A DNA stretch of 64,000 nucleotides from JAJTFW01 sp903922455 (GTDB lineage Bacteria > Bacteroidota > Bacteroidia > AKYH767-A > OLB10): positions 1 to 64,000 of the forward strand of contig CALQEU020000010.1 of NCBI GenBank assembly GCA_943329665.2, in the 5' to 3' direction. The translations under genes were made by a program, and so were the position numbers. Below the pieces are notes generated by a model. That model did no database searches. It saw only the letters and a list, made by a program, of their open reading frames with translations, and was not told the DNA's origin. This document shows, in pieces, positions 27,585 to 36,422 of the stretch (its first letter is position 1; the number at the start of each line of letters is the position of its first letter).

Positions 27585-28697
27585 GTGAATACGACCAAGA
27601 GTAAAATAGTTGCAGTTCATCTGCTGAATGATTTCAGCGGAAGTCCTCTGGTTTTTTCACAAGCATTGAATGTATTGAAGGCTTCAGGTCATCCTATCGT
27701 TATTCATACAAGTGAAGGAAGATCTGGATTTTTGGATCGGGTTGATGCAACAAAATATTATTTTCCTTATCAATTTTACTCGAATTTATTCTTGCGCTTG
27801 ATGGCTTTCTCTTTTAGTCAGCTATTTTTATTTTTTCAGTTGTTAAAATATCGAAAGGAGAATGTTATCATTTATGTAAATACCTTATTGCCTTTTGGAG
27901 CTGCGTTAGCTTCCTTTTGTATGAAGAAGCAAACCATTTATCATGTGCATGAGAGTTATATTAAACCAGTGCTTCTTAAATCCTTTTTACGATGGGTGGC
28001 CTCTTTCACTGCGGATACTATCTTTTATGTTTCAAATTATCTGTATCAAGAGGAAAAAATTGGAAATGTAAATTCATGCGTATTACACAATGTTTTACCC
28101 CAATCATTTGTTGATCGTGCAGCCAAGAATCTTTATACCCCCTCTAATAATGGAAAATTTACCGTATTAATGGTTTGTTCTTTCAAAGAATATAAGGGAG
28201 TTCCTCAGTTTATAGAGCTGGCTAACCGTCATCCAAGTTTGAATTTTGAATTAGTGCTTAATGCGTCTAAAGTGGAAGTATGCCTTCACTTCACTCCTCA
28301 ACATTTTCCGTCCAATTTGTCTGTGTTTTCTGTTCAAAAGGATTTGGATTCTTTTTATTGTCGTGCCAATCTCGTCGTGAATTTGACCAATCCAAAGCAA
28401 TGTGTTGAAACTTTTGGAATGACACTTTTGGAAGCCATGAGTTATGGAATTCCAGTAATTGCTCCCACACTTGGTGGACCTGTTGAATTGGTGGAAGAAA
28501 CTAAAAATGGTTTTCAAATTGATGTTCATGATGAAGCAGCGCTCGATTTTAGATTATCTTTTTTAGCTGCGAATCCTGAGTTTATGCAACAGTTGTCAGT
28601 AGGAGCACGTGAGACCTCAAAGCGATTTGGGTCAGATAAGTTTAAAAATACGTTAATTGATGTTTTTGATCTTTGTAATAAAGATGTAAGAAATTAG
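27585..28697 (+). CDS. Glycosyltransferase family 4
   Basis: 370 residues starting with GTG directly after the stop codon of the previous gene, so translational coupling is likely. The N-terminal domain contains HLLNDFSGSPLVFSQAL and a central HVHESYIKPVLLKSFLRW. The donor domain shows VLMVCSFKEYKGVPQFIEL and the E-x7-E region ETFGMTLLEAMSYGIPVIAP followed by LGGPVELV. Sugar specificity is unknown. It is the last gene before a 245-bp gap. Confidence 0.88.
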   Translation: MNTTKSKIVAVHLLNDFSGSPLVFSQALNVLKASGHPIVIHTSEGRSGFLDRVDATKYYFPYQFYSNLFLRLMAFSFSQLFLFFQLLKYRKENVIIYVNTLLPFGAALASFCMKKQTIYHVHESYIKPVLLKSFLRWVASFTADTIFYVSNYLYQEEKIGNVNSCVLHNVLPQSFVDRAAKNLYTPSNNGKFTVLMVCSFKEYKGVPQFIELANRHPSLNFELVLNASKVEVCLHFTPQHFPSNLSVFSVQKDLDSFYCRANLVVNLTNPKQCVETFGMTLLEAMSYGIPVIAPTLGGPVELVEETKNGFQIDVHDEAALDFRLSFLAANPEFMQQLSVGARETSKRFGSDKFKNTLIDVFDLCNKDVRN

Positions 28698-28942
28698 AAT
28701 TTTTTCATGAAATTTATTTTCTTTAAAATGTAACCTTTTTCAACATATTGATAATCCCATGTTTATAATTCAACGTTTTTTAGCTCTATTTTGAGTAACA
28801 CCCTGTAGGAGTTGATAATTGATACAATTTACCTCTCATTCTGAATGAACCTTCGGCTGCAAGCTATCGTACAAGAAAGGAAATTCATTCTCTTGAATTG
28901 AACTAAATTATTATCGTAATTATAAGTAGAGCTCAAAGAAAT
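28698..28942. other. Intergenic gap within the exopolysaccharide locus
   Basis: 245 AT-rich bases and the largest gap inside the locus. A GAATGAA / TTCATTC inverted repeat lies around 28840-28890 with a long spacer, and CTATTTTGAG near 28790 resembles a -7 box one base short. It may carry an internal promoter for the downstream four genes, but nothing is convincing. Confidence 0.4.
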
Positions 28943-30139
28943 ATGAAATCGAAGTTGCGTGTTGCAGTGATTGGTACAACAGGGTTGCCAGCCCGCTATG
29001 GCGGATTTGAAACCTTAACACACCATTTGGTGGATCAGTTAGGTGCAGAGGTTGATTTTACGGTGTATTGTAGTGAAAAGTATTTTGAGAAAGGTCCCAA
29101 ACGACCTTCTGTTTTTAATGGTGCTAAGTTGGTTTATCTTCCGCTTAATGCGAACGGATATCAAAGTATAATTTATGATATGATTTCTATTTTGCATGCT
29201 ATTCGGCATGCTGATGTCGTGTTAGCGCTTGGAGTATCAGGCGCCATGCTTTTTCCAGTATTAAAATTATTCACAAACAAAAAGATTTTAGTGAATATTG
29301 ATGGACAAGAATGGAAGCGCCCAAAATGGAATTGGATAGCTAAAAAGGTTTTAGGCTTCAGTGAGAAATTAGCAGTTCGTTTTGCAGATGTAGTCATCAC
29401 GGATAATAAAGTTATTCAGCAATATGTACATAAGAGTTACAATCGTACCGATGCTTGGCTAATTGAATATGGTGGAGATCATGTAAGCAAACAACCATTG
29501 ACGAATTACCATCTCGAGCAATTTCCATTTTTGAATGAATCATATGCTTTTAATGTAAGTCGTATTGAACCAGAGAATAATATTCATATGATTTTGGATG
29601 CGTTCAGTAGAGCACCTCAACAAACATTGGTAATGGTGGGTCTGTGGAATCATGGAAAATATGGAATGGATCTAAAAGCGAAATTTTCTAATTATCCGAA
29701 TATTCATTTGTTAGATCCGATCTATGATCAAGATCAACTGAATTCGATTCGATCGAATGCTAAGTTTTATGTGCACGGTCATAGTGCCGGAGGAACCAAT
29801 CCAAGTTTAGTGGAAGCGATGTGTTTGGGATTACCGATCCTCAGCTATGGCATCGATTATAATCTTGAAACAACAAATCATCGCGCACGTTATTTTAACA
29901 ATGCAGAAGATCTTTTGAAACAATTATCCTATTTCGTACAAACGGATCTCTCGATGATCGGAGTAGAGATGCAAAAATATGCAATGCAAAAGTATGCATG
30001 GCAACGCATTGCTTCCTTGTATTTGGCTGCCTTTGAAGGAGAATCACAAGCAGTGGCAGAGTTGTCATTCACGATATTAAATCAATCAGTACACACAATT
30101 GATTTGAAAACTAATACTACTAGATCAGCTGCCGCATGA
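28943..30139 (+). CDS. DUF1972-type glycosyltransferase family 4
   Basis: 398 residues. The N-terminal DUF1972 signature is clear (VIGTTGLPARYGGFETLTHH), followed by VNIDGQEWKRPKWNW. The C-terminal GT4 domain shows NVSRIEPENNIHMILDAF and the donor-binding region GGTNPSLVEAMCLGLPILSY. Members with DUF1972 include rhamnosyltransferases that add early sugars to lipid-linked units (family knowledge). Its last codons overlap the ATG of the NHL-repeat protein by 4 bp (ATGA), which ties a cytoplasmic glycosyltransferase to a secreted T9SS protein in one transcript. Confidence 0.9.
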   Translation: MKSKLRVAVIGTTGLPARYGGFETLTHHLVDQLGAEVDFTVYCSEKYFEKGPKRPSVFNGAKLVYLPLNANGYQSIIYDMISILHAIRHADVVLALGVSGAMLFPVLKLFTNKKILVNIDGQEWKRPKWNWIAKKVLGFSEKLAVRFADVVITDNKVIQQYVHKSYNRTDAWLIEYGGDHVSKQPLTNYHLEQFPFLNESYAFNVSRIEPENNIHMILDAFSRAPQQTLVMVGLWNHGKYGMDLKAKFSNYPNIHLLDPIYDQDQLNSIRSNAKFYVHGHSAGGTNPSLVEAMCLGLPILSYGIDYNLETTNHRARYFNNAEDLLKQLSYFVQTDLSMIGVEMQKYAMQKYAWQRIASLYLAAFEGESQAVAELSFTILNQSVHTIDLKTNTTRSAAA

Positions 30140-33075
30140 AGAAACTTCGCTTGCTTGTTTTAGGCTGCGTGTTGTGTACTTGCTTGCAAGCACAGCAAGT
30201 TACTACGGTGGCTGGTAGCGCCGGAGCATCAGGTTTTGGCGATGGAGCTGGACCCATTGCTCGATTTAATGAACCACATGCCGTTGCTAGTGATCCCAAT
30301 GGAAATGTTTTTATCGCCGATCGGCTCAATCATAGAATTCGAAAAGTAAATACATCAGGGATCGTGAGTACTTACGCTGGAACAGGAGCTATTGGAGGCA
30401 CTGATGGCCCTGCACTTTCTTCAACATTTAATGAGCCATGGGGAATCGCTTGTGATACTGTTGGTAATGTTTATGTGGTAGACACCAAGAATTATAAGAT
30501 ACGAAAGATTGATAATGCAGGAATGGTAACAACTATTGCCGGCTCTGGAGTTTTTGGAACAACAAATGGAGCGGCGTCCATGTCACGCTTTGGTTTTCCT
30601 GCGGGTATCGCTGTTACACCTAATGGATATTCCATTTATGTTTCTGACTATAACACCCATACTATACGAAAAATTGAAAATGGACAAGTGTCAACCATGG
30701 CTGGTACTGTGTTTGTTTCCGGTATGAATAATGGTACAGGTGCTACTGCCACGTTTAATCATCCATATGGATTGTGCATGACTTCAGCAGGAGATGTGCT
30801 CATCGCTGACGAGTGGAATAATGTAATTCGAAAAATGAATTCATTCGGTTTGGTTACTACAGTGGTAGGTAGTGGAATTCAAGGGAGTGCAGACGGTCCC
30901 GCCATGAGTGCACAGTTTAAATTTCCTGCCGGAGTTTGTACCGATGGCATAGGCAATATTTTTGTTGCAGATGTATTGAATCATACTATTCGAAAAGTAA
31001 ACACTTCAGGAGTAGTAAGTACATATGCTGGCTTAGCTGGAAGTATTGGTGATGTGAATGGAAATGCAGCTATTGCCCGATTTAATAATCCAACAGGGGT
31101 CTGTTTTAATTTTATGGATCAAGGTTTATATGTTGGGGATAATACAAATCAGTTATTGCGAAAAATTACGAATGTATCTTCAATTGCCTTATCTCTTTCT
31201 TTGGCAGGTGCATCAACTAGATGTTTTGGAGATCCAATCGTTTTTCAAATTAGCCCATCTAACTTAAGTAATTATACGATTAAAGAAAATTTAATAATTG
31301 TTGGGAGTTCTTCGAATGCTACAGTATTAGTCTCCAATTTATCGGTAGGAACACATACACTGTATGCGTCTGCTGTAGATGGAATGGGTGCAACCGCTAT
31401 CTCCACAAATATTACAGTTACGATTCTGCCGCCATTCGTCCCTGCCATTACTAGTAGCAATGGATCAACATTATGTAGCGGGGCCGCCTTAACCCTAACC
31501 GCTCAATCTGGGACTAATTATGTATGGTCAAATGGAACTACTTCCCAATCCATTGTGGTAAATGCCGCAGGTTCTTACCAAGTGAGTGTAACAAATGCTT
31601 CAGGATGTAGAGGGCTTTCTTTACCTTTTAATGTAACAATTCAAAGTAATCCGATAGCAACCATTACACCAGCAACAGACACAATTTGTCCAAATCAAAG
31701 TACTTCGTTAACTGCCGCAGTTGCTAGTTCATATCAATGGTCAACAGGCGCTACAACACAAAGTATTTCCGCAGGACCTGGTTCTTATACAGTGACTGTT
31801 ACGAATGCCGGAGGTTGTACAGCAACATCTTTAGTTCAAACTATTTCTGCCTATTCAGTAAGCGCGCCTGTCGTTTCTCCCAATGGAACGCTGATTCTTT
31901 TTCAAGGTGATTCGGTTTTGTTGCAAGCAAGTGGAAGTTCTACGTATACTTGGTCAAACGGAAGTACGAGCAGTAATATTTATGTTAATGCAACGGGAAA
32001 TTATTCTGTTGTTGGAACTTCGATTAATGGTTGTACTGCTACATCTACACCAACAAATGTGACTGTTATTTCATCTTCAACCATTCTTACTGCACAAGGG
32101 CCAACTAGTTTTTGCGATGGTAATTTTGTTCAACTACAATCGATCTTTCCAACAGGAAATCAATGGTACTATAATGGTCTACCGCTCGCAGGTTCAAATG
32201 CCCAACAGTATAATGCATACGATGACGGCTGGTATCATGTAGGTGTATGGCAAAATAATGCATGGATGTTTTCTGATTCCATTCTTGTAACCATATTGCC
32301 CACACCCGATGTTCCAAATTTAAATGACACTTCAGTATGCAAAGGTTCTAATCTTACATTGAATTTGCCATTGGTAAGTGGTGTAACCTACAATTGGTAT
32401 AATGCATTAACAGGAGGCTCGCTTCTATCTGTTGGATTGAGTTTTACTTCACCCCCACTTACTGCCACGACAACTTACTATGTTGAAGCAGTGAATTCAT
32501 TTAGCTGTAAATCGGCGCGCTTGGATGTTGATATTGTTGTTAAAGCTTTACCAGTGGCTAGCTTTACTTATTCTTCTGTTGCATCAAGTGGACAATACAA
32601 TGTTAATTTCAGTTGCACTGCATTGAATCCCGATTATATCACTTGGATTTTTGGCGACACCTCTATTCAAGGTAACGTTTCTCATCTTTTAGATACAATG
32701 TATACTTATCCAGTAGCTGGTACGTATGATGTAATTCTTATCATTGAAAATTTCTTAGGATGTACGGATACGTTAGTGAAGAAGATCGTTGCAGGAGCTA
32801 ATAATCCTGCTTTTGTTCCAACCACCTTCACACCCAATGGCGATGGGAAGAATGATATTTTCAGAGTGCGTGGTGAGCAATTCACATTGGAGGTAATGAA
32901 AATTTATGATCAATGGGGCACATTATTATATTCCACAGATGCTTCTTTGCCACAGTGGGATGGTACCGTAAATGGAAAAACAGTGATGAATGGTACTTAT
33001 GTTTATCGCATCGTTATTCTGGATGAAAATTTTAATAAACAAGAAATGACAGGTCCAGTGACCGTGATAAAATGA
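30136..33075 (+). CDS. Secreted NHL/Ig-like protein with gliding-motility C-terminal domain (T9SS type B)
   Basis: 979-residue exported protein. A signal peptide (MKKLRLLVLGCVLCTCLQAQ) precedes six NHL-type repeats of about 55-60 residues (about 22-350; each with a VTTIAGSG-like start and IRKV/IRKI end), forming a beta-propeller. Three Ig-like/PKD-like units follow, each with a W-S-N-G or W-S-T-G turn (about 430-640), then another Ig-like unit, a PKD-like domain (FTYSSVASSGQYNVNFSCTA) and a CHU_C/gliding C-terminal domain from about 890 (TTFTPNGDGKNDIFRVRG), the T9SS type B sorting signal. It is likely displayed on the surface. Its stop overlaps the PorP/SprF start by 4 bp, the usual type B export partner arrangement. 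Confidence 0.93.
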   Translation: MKKLRLLVLGCVLCTCLQAQQVTTVAGSAGASGFGDGAGPIARFNEPHAVASDPNGNVFIADRLNHRIRKVNTSGIVSTYAGTGAIGGTDGPALSSTFNEPWGIACDTVGNVYVVDTKNYKIRKIDNAGMVTTIAGSGVFGTTNGAASMSRFGFPAGIAVTPNGYSIYVSDYNTHTIRKIENGQVSTMAGTVFVSGMNNGTGATATFNHPYGLCMTSAGDVLIADEWNNVIRKMNSFGLVTTVVGSGIQGSADGPAMSAQFKFPAGVCTDGIGNIFVADVLNHTIRKVNTSGVVSTYAGLAGSIGDVNGNAAIARFNNPTGVCFNFMDQGLYVGDNTNQLLRKITNVSSIALSLSLAGASTRCFGDPIVFQISPSNLSNYTIKENLIIVGSSSNATVLVSNLSVGTHTLYASAVDGMGATAISTNITVTILPPFVPAITSSNGSTLCSGAALTLTAQSGTNYVWSNGTTSQSIVVNAAGSYQVSVTNASGCRGLSLPFNVTIQSNPIATITPATDTICPNQSTSLTAAVASSYQWSTGATTQSISAGPGSYTVTVTNAGGCTATSLVQTISAYSVSAPVVSPNGTLILFQGDSVLLQASGSSTYTWSNGSTSSNIYVNATGNYSVVGTSINGCTATSTPTNVTVISSSTILTAQGPTSFCDGNFVQLQSIFPTGNQWYYNGLPLAGSNAQQYNAYDDGWYHVGVWQNNAWMFSDSILVTILPTPDVPNLNDTSVCKGSNLTLNLPLVSGVTYNWYNALTGGSLLSVGLSFTSPPLTATTTYYVEAVNSFSCKSARLDVDIVVKALPVASFTYSSVASSGQYNVNFSCTALNPDYITWIFGDTSIQGNVSHLLDTMYTYPVAGTYDVILIIENFLGCTDTLVKKIVAGANNPAFVPTTFTPNGDGKNDIFRVRGEQFTLEVMKIYDQWGTLLYSTDASLPQWDGTVNGKTVMNGTYVYRIVILDENFNKQEMTGPVTVIK

Positions 33076-35276
33076 AGAATATTTTTACATATCTTCTTTT
33101 AATTTCTTGTTGTTTAACAGGATGGAAGGCGAGTGCGCAAGATCCACATTATACACAGGCAAATCGAATTCCTTCATGGTATAATCCAGCAGCGGCCGGA
33201 CATGGCGTCGAGGATATTCGATTAACTATGTTATATCGCAATCAATGGGCCAGTGTGATGAGTCCATTTAAGACGCAAGGATTATTTTTTGATAAACAAG
33301 TGAGTAAAGTAGGATTAGGTGCGAACCTCGTGAATAATTCATCGGGAGATGCAGGTATCCGCCAGTTGTTTTTGAACGGTCAAATATCATATCGATATGC
33401 TATTGGAAAAAGTGTTTTTGCTTCCGGACTTCAATTTGGATTAATCCAGAAAAGTTTTGACCCATCAAAAATGACTTTTGATGATCAATATACTCCTGAT
33501 CAAGGAGCTAATCCTACGAATCCTACTTCAGAAACATTTTCTTACACAAAGTTAACACGTCCTGATTTTGGTGCTGGATTGCTTTGGACTTATGGTCATC
33601 CAGGAAAGGAAAAGTTTTATCCATATGCAGGTGTTTCTTTGCAACATATTAATCAACCAAAGGAAAGTTTTATTGAAGAAAATAATTTTATTCCAAGAAA
33701 ATTAACAGCAAATGCTGGAATAGGAATTGTCTTAAGTGAAGCGATTACCATTACGCCTATGCTCTTATTTGCACAACAACAATTTTCAAAAGAATTATTG
33801 GGCGGAGTTATTGTAAAATTGCCTTTAGATGGTCGTGATAATGTGGAAGGAGGCTTGTTGTTTCGGAATAAAGATGCGGCTGCTTTATATGCCGGTTATC
33901 AATGGAATAATTTTATGTTAGGTATGAGTTACGATGTAAATCTTTCTGGTGTGTCGGGCGGTCCAGGAGCATTCGAACTCACGTTAACGTATATACCTAA
34001 AGCGAAGGAAAAGAAGGAGCTTGCGAAGAAGAAAGAGAAAGATAAGAAACCAGCTCCAAAAGGGAAGTCAACGATTTCGAAAGCGAAATCGGCGGTTTCT
34101 ACATCTGAACCAAAGCCTTCCGTTGCAACGAATTCTCCTGCTCCTAAAACTCAGGAAAAAACAGTTCCATCGAAAACTCCGAATTATTCTAATGCAAAAT
34201 CAGTAGGTTCTACGAAACCACCAACAGCGAAACCAGCATCGAAAACGGAAACTATCGTTAAGCCACCAGTTTCAACGGTCCCATCTAATAGTACACAGCA
34301 AACGATTAACCTATCTGCAAAAGTTATTACTCCGAACGAAAAGGTGGAAATGACAAAAGCAAAGCTGAAGAGTACGAAAAATTTACCAGTACCAAGTATT
34401 GTACTCACACCTAAAAAGTCAGATAGAAAAGCTAAACTCGTAAATATTTTACCGCTTGAAAGTCATGAATCGCCTAAAGTTGAAAATTTAACTTATAAAG
34501 CTACGCCAAAACGAATAGATGTTTCAGTACCCGTTGAGCAACCAAAAACAGGACAGAAAAAATCTATTTCTTCATTGCCAATAGAAGAGCGCGAGATAAC
34601 TTTAATTACTCCATTGAAATTAAAATCTGCTCCAACCTATGTTCCTGTAACGTTAAATCCATTGCAAGTTTATAAAACTAAAGTTAAAGTTAGTGGTGGA
34701 ATTCCATTTAGCAGAGAGCCTGAAAATACTACTATTAACGCAATGACTAAAAAAGCCATTGCATTGCCAGATGTAGTAGTGACGAAATCTGAAATTGTAT
34801 CAGCTCCAAAGGCTAAGTCAGCTGGAGTGCCCTTGGAAATTCCAGAAACCACTTCGACATTACCAACTACAGCAACTGCTGAACCTATGCATCCAAATGT
34901 TATTTCGGATTCAGCTTTACAATCATCATCCCATTTTGGAATTATTGAATTTAAACCTTTCAGTGCTAATGTTCATGGAATTTACAAGTTGGATGTTATT
35001 GAACCTGCTTTCGACTCGGTTTATTGGGACACTGATTTATTTATTGTTATCACAGGACATACTTATGATGAGGGAAGTACTTCTAATAGTATGAATTTGT
35101 CGCAAGCACGCGCCGATGCTGTAAAAACCATTTTCTTAAAAAAGGGAATGCCAGTAGAAAAAATTCACACTATAGCTTACGGTGAAGCAAAGCCATTGAA
35201 AAATAATTCTACAGAAAAAGATAAAAAGCATAACCGTAGAGTAGAAATTCAGGTATTTAGAAAAAAGCATCCGTAA
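33072..35276 (+). CDS. PorP/SprF-family T9SS protein fused to OmpA-like domain
   Basis: 734 residues. Signal peptide, then a PorP/SprF outer-membrane barrel (about 22-310): AQDPHYTQANRIPSWYNPAA at the start and the typical FELTLTYIPKAKEKKE at its end. A long Lys/Pro/Thr/Ser-rich, low-complexity linker (about 315-600) follows. The last 120 or so residues are OmpA-like: FKPFSANVHGIYKLDVIEPA, ITGHTYDEGSTSNSMNLSQARADAV, and HTIAYGEAKPLKNN with KKHNRRVEIQVF, which should bind peptidoglycan. Ordinary PorP/SprF proteins are about 300-350 residues and lack the OmpA part. It starts inside the stop of the type B-tailed protein, its likely export or anchoring partner, and 3 nt before the WecA-like gene. 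Confidence 0.92.
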   Translation: MKNIFTYLLLISCCLTGWKASAQDPHYTQANRIPSWYNPAAAGHGVEDIRLTMLYRNQWASVMSPFKTQGLFFDKQVSKVGLGANLVNNSSGDAGIRQLFLNGQISYRYAIGKSVFASGLQFGLIQKSFDPSKMTFDDQYTPDQGANPTNPTSETFSYTKLTRPDFGAGLLWTYGHPGKEKFYPYAGVSLQHINQPKESFIEENNFIPRKLTANAGIGIVLSEAITITPMLLFAQQQFSKELLGGVIVKLPLDGRDNVEGGLLFRNKDAAALYAGYQWNNFMLGMSYDVNLSGVSGGPGAFELTLTYIPKAKEKKELAKKKEKDKKPAPKGKSTISKAKSAVSTSEPKPSVATNSPAPKTQEKTVPSKTPNYSNAKSVGSTKPPTAKPASKTETIVKPPVSTVPSNSTQQTINLSAKVITPNEKVEMTKAKLKSTKNLPVPSIVLTPKKSDRKAKLVNILPLESHESPKVENLTYKATPKRIDVSVPVEQPKTGQKKSISSLPIEEREITLITPLKLKSAPTYVPVTLNPLQVYKTKVKVSGGIPFSREPENTTINAMTKKAIALPDVVVTKSEIVSAPKAKSAGVPLEIPETTSTLPTTATAEPMHPNVISDSALQSSSHFGIIEFKPFSANVHGIYKLDVIEPAFDSVYWDTDLFIVITGHTYDEGSTSNSMNLSQARADAVKTIFLKKGMPVEKIHTIAYGEAKPLKNNSTEKDKKHNRRVEIQVFRKKHP

Positions 35277-35279
35277 TTC

Positions 35280-36371
35280 ATGATAACAGTTGAATCTTTA
35301 ATGATCTTGTTTTGCATGGGAGTAGCCATGTGTACAACAGCGATTTTAATCCCTTGTTGGATGAAAGTTTGTGCCAAGTGGAACTTGTATGAACAAACGG
35401 ATGATCGTAAAAGACACCGAAGTAATATTCCAACGATGGGAGGCATTTCCATCTTCGCCGGAATATTTATTAGTTCATTAATTTTTATTCAAGATTCAAA
35501 TGCATATAATTTTAATATTCTCTATGTGGCAATGTTCCTGATGTTCTTAACTGGATTTTTAGATGATTTAATAGCGTTGTCTCCATTGAAAAAAGTGGTA
35601 TTTCAATTTATAATTTCCATCCTAGTAATTGCAGCTGGATTTAGAATTGAAAGCGCTTTCGGACTATTTTCGGTAGGTGAATTGCCTATGATCATTTCTT
35701 ATAGTGTAACAATCTTTTTCATTGTTGCCATTACCAATGCATTAAATTTAATTGATGGATTAGATGGTTTAGCTGGAAGTATTACATTGATATCAAGTTT
35801 AATTTTTGGAATTTTATTTTATCAAGTGGGCGATATAGGTATGACATTTTTAGCGATGTCAGTTTGTGGTGCGGTCTTTGGATTTCTATTTTATAATTTT
35901 CATCCAGCAAAAATATTTATGGGAGATACTGGATCTTTGATATTGGGATTTCTTTTATCCATACAAGCCATTGCGCTCATGCAACATTATTCGCATGATG
36001 TAAATAGCATTGCTGAATTATCACCAACAGTAATTATTGCTGCTTTGTTTGTTCCCGCTTTTGATGTCTTAAGGGTATCGGTAATTAGAATGCTTACTGG
36101 CTTTTCTCCTTTCCATCCCGATCGAAATCATGTACACCATATGATTCTTGGACAAGGTTTTGGGAAGCGTATGACTACTTTAATGATTACAGGATTCAAT
36201 TTGTTGTTTGTCGTTATTGCGGTATTATTCCCTCAAATGGATATCAATTTATTTTTGATTATGGCAGTCTGTCTCGGAATGCTAACCATGAATTCATTGT
36301 GTATGTCTTTCTTAGCCAATATTTACGGCCGTTTAGGAGGAAGATTGTATCAACAACCAGCAAAAGCTTAA
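35280..36371 (+). CDS. MraY/WecA-family undecaprenyl-phosphate sugar-1-phosphate transferase
   Basis: Multi-pass inner-membrane enzyme (363 residues, about 10 or 11 helices) that loads the first sugar phosphate onto undecaprenyl phosphate. Motifs of the family are in order: GGISIFAG, FLDDLIALSPLKK, NALNLIDGLDGLAGS, IFMGDTGSLILGF and HPDRNHVHHMIL (histidine loop). It is not the peptidoglycan MraY by context: it closes the exopolysaccharide locus, 3 nt after the PorP/SprF-OmpA gene, so it is probably the initiating transferase for the repeat unit. Confidence 0.92.
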   Translation: MITVESLMILFCMGVAMCTTAILIPCWMKVCAKWNLYEQTDDRKRHRSNIPTMGGISIFAGIFISSLIFIQDSNAYNFNILYVAMFLMFLTGFLDDLIALSPLKKVVFQFIISILVIAAGFRIESAFGLFSVGELPMIISYSVTIFFIVAITNALNLIDGLDGLAGSITLISSLIFGILFYQVGDIGMTFLAMSVCGAVFGFLFYNFHPAKIFMGDTGSLILGFLLSIQAIALMQHYSHDVNSIAELSPTVIIAALFVPAFDVLRVSVIRMLTGFSPFHPDRNHVHHMILGQGFGKRMTTLMITGFNLLFVVIAVLFPQMDINLFLIMAVCLGMLTMNSLCMSFLANIYGRLGGRLYQQPAKA

Positions 36372-36388
36372 ATATTTCCTAAAACGAT

Positions 36389-36396
36389 TACTTTTG
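36389..36396 (+). promoter_or_regulatory. Putative -7 element for the M28 peptidase
   Basis: TACTTTTG matches TAnnTTTG exactly, 26 nt before the ATG at 36423 and 18 nt after the WecA-like stop. No TTTG is found at the -33 position. Confidence 0.4.
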
Positions 36397-36422
36397 CATT
36401 TCGAATTTGGATACCATTCCAA

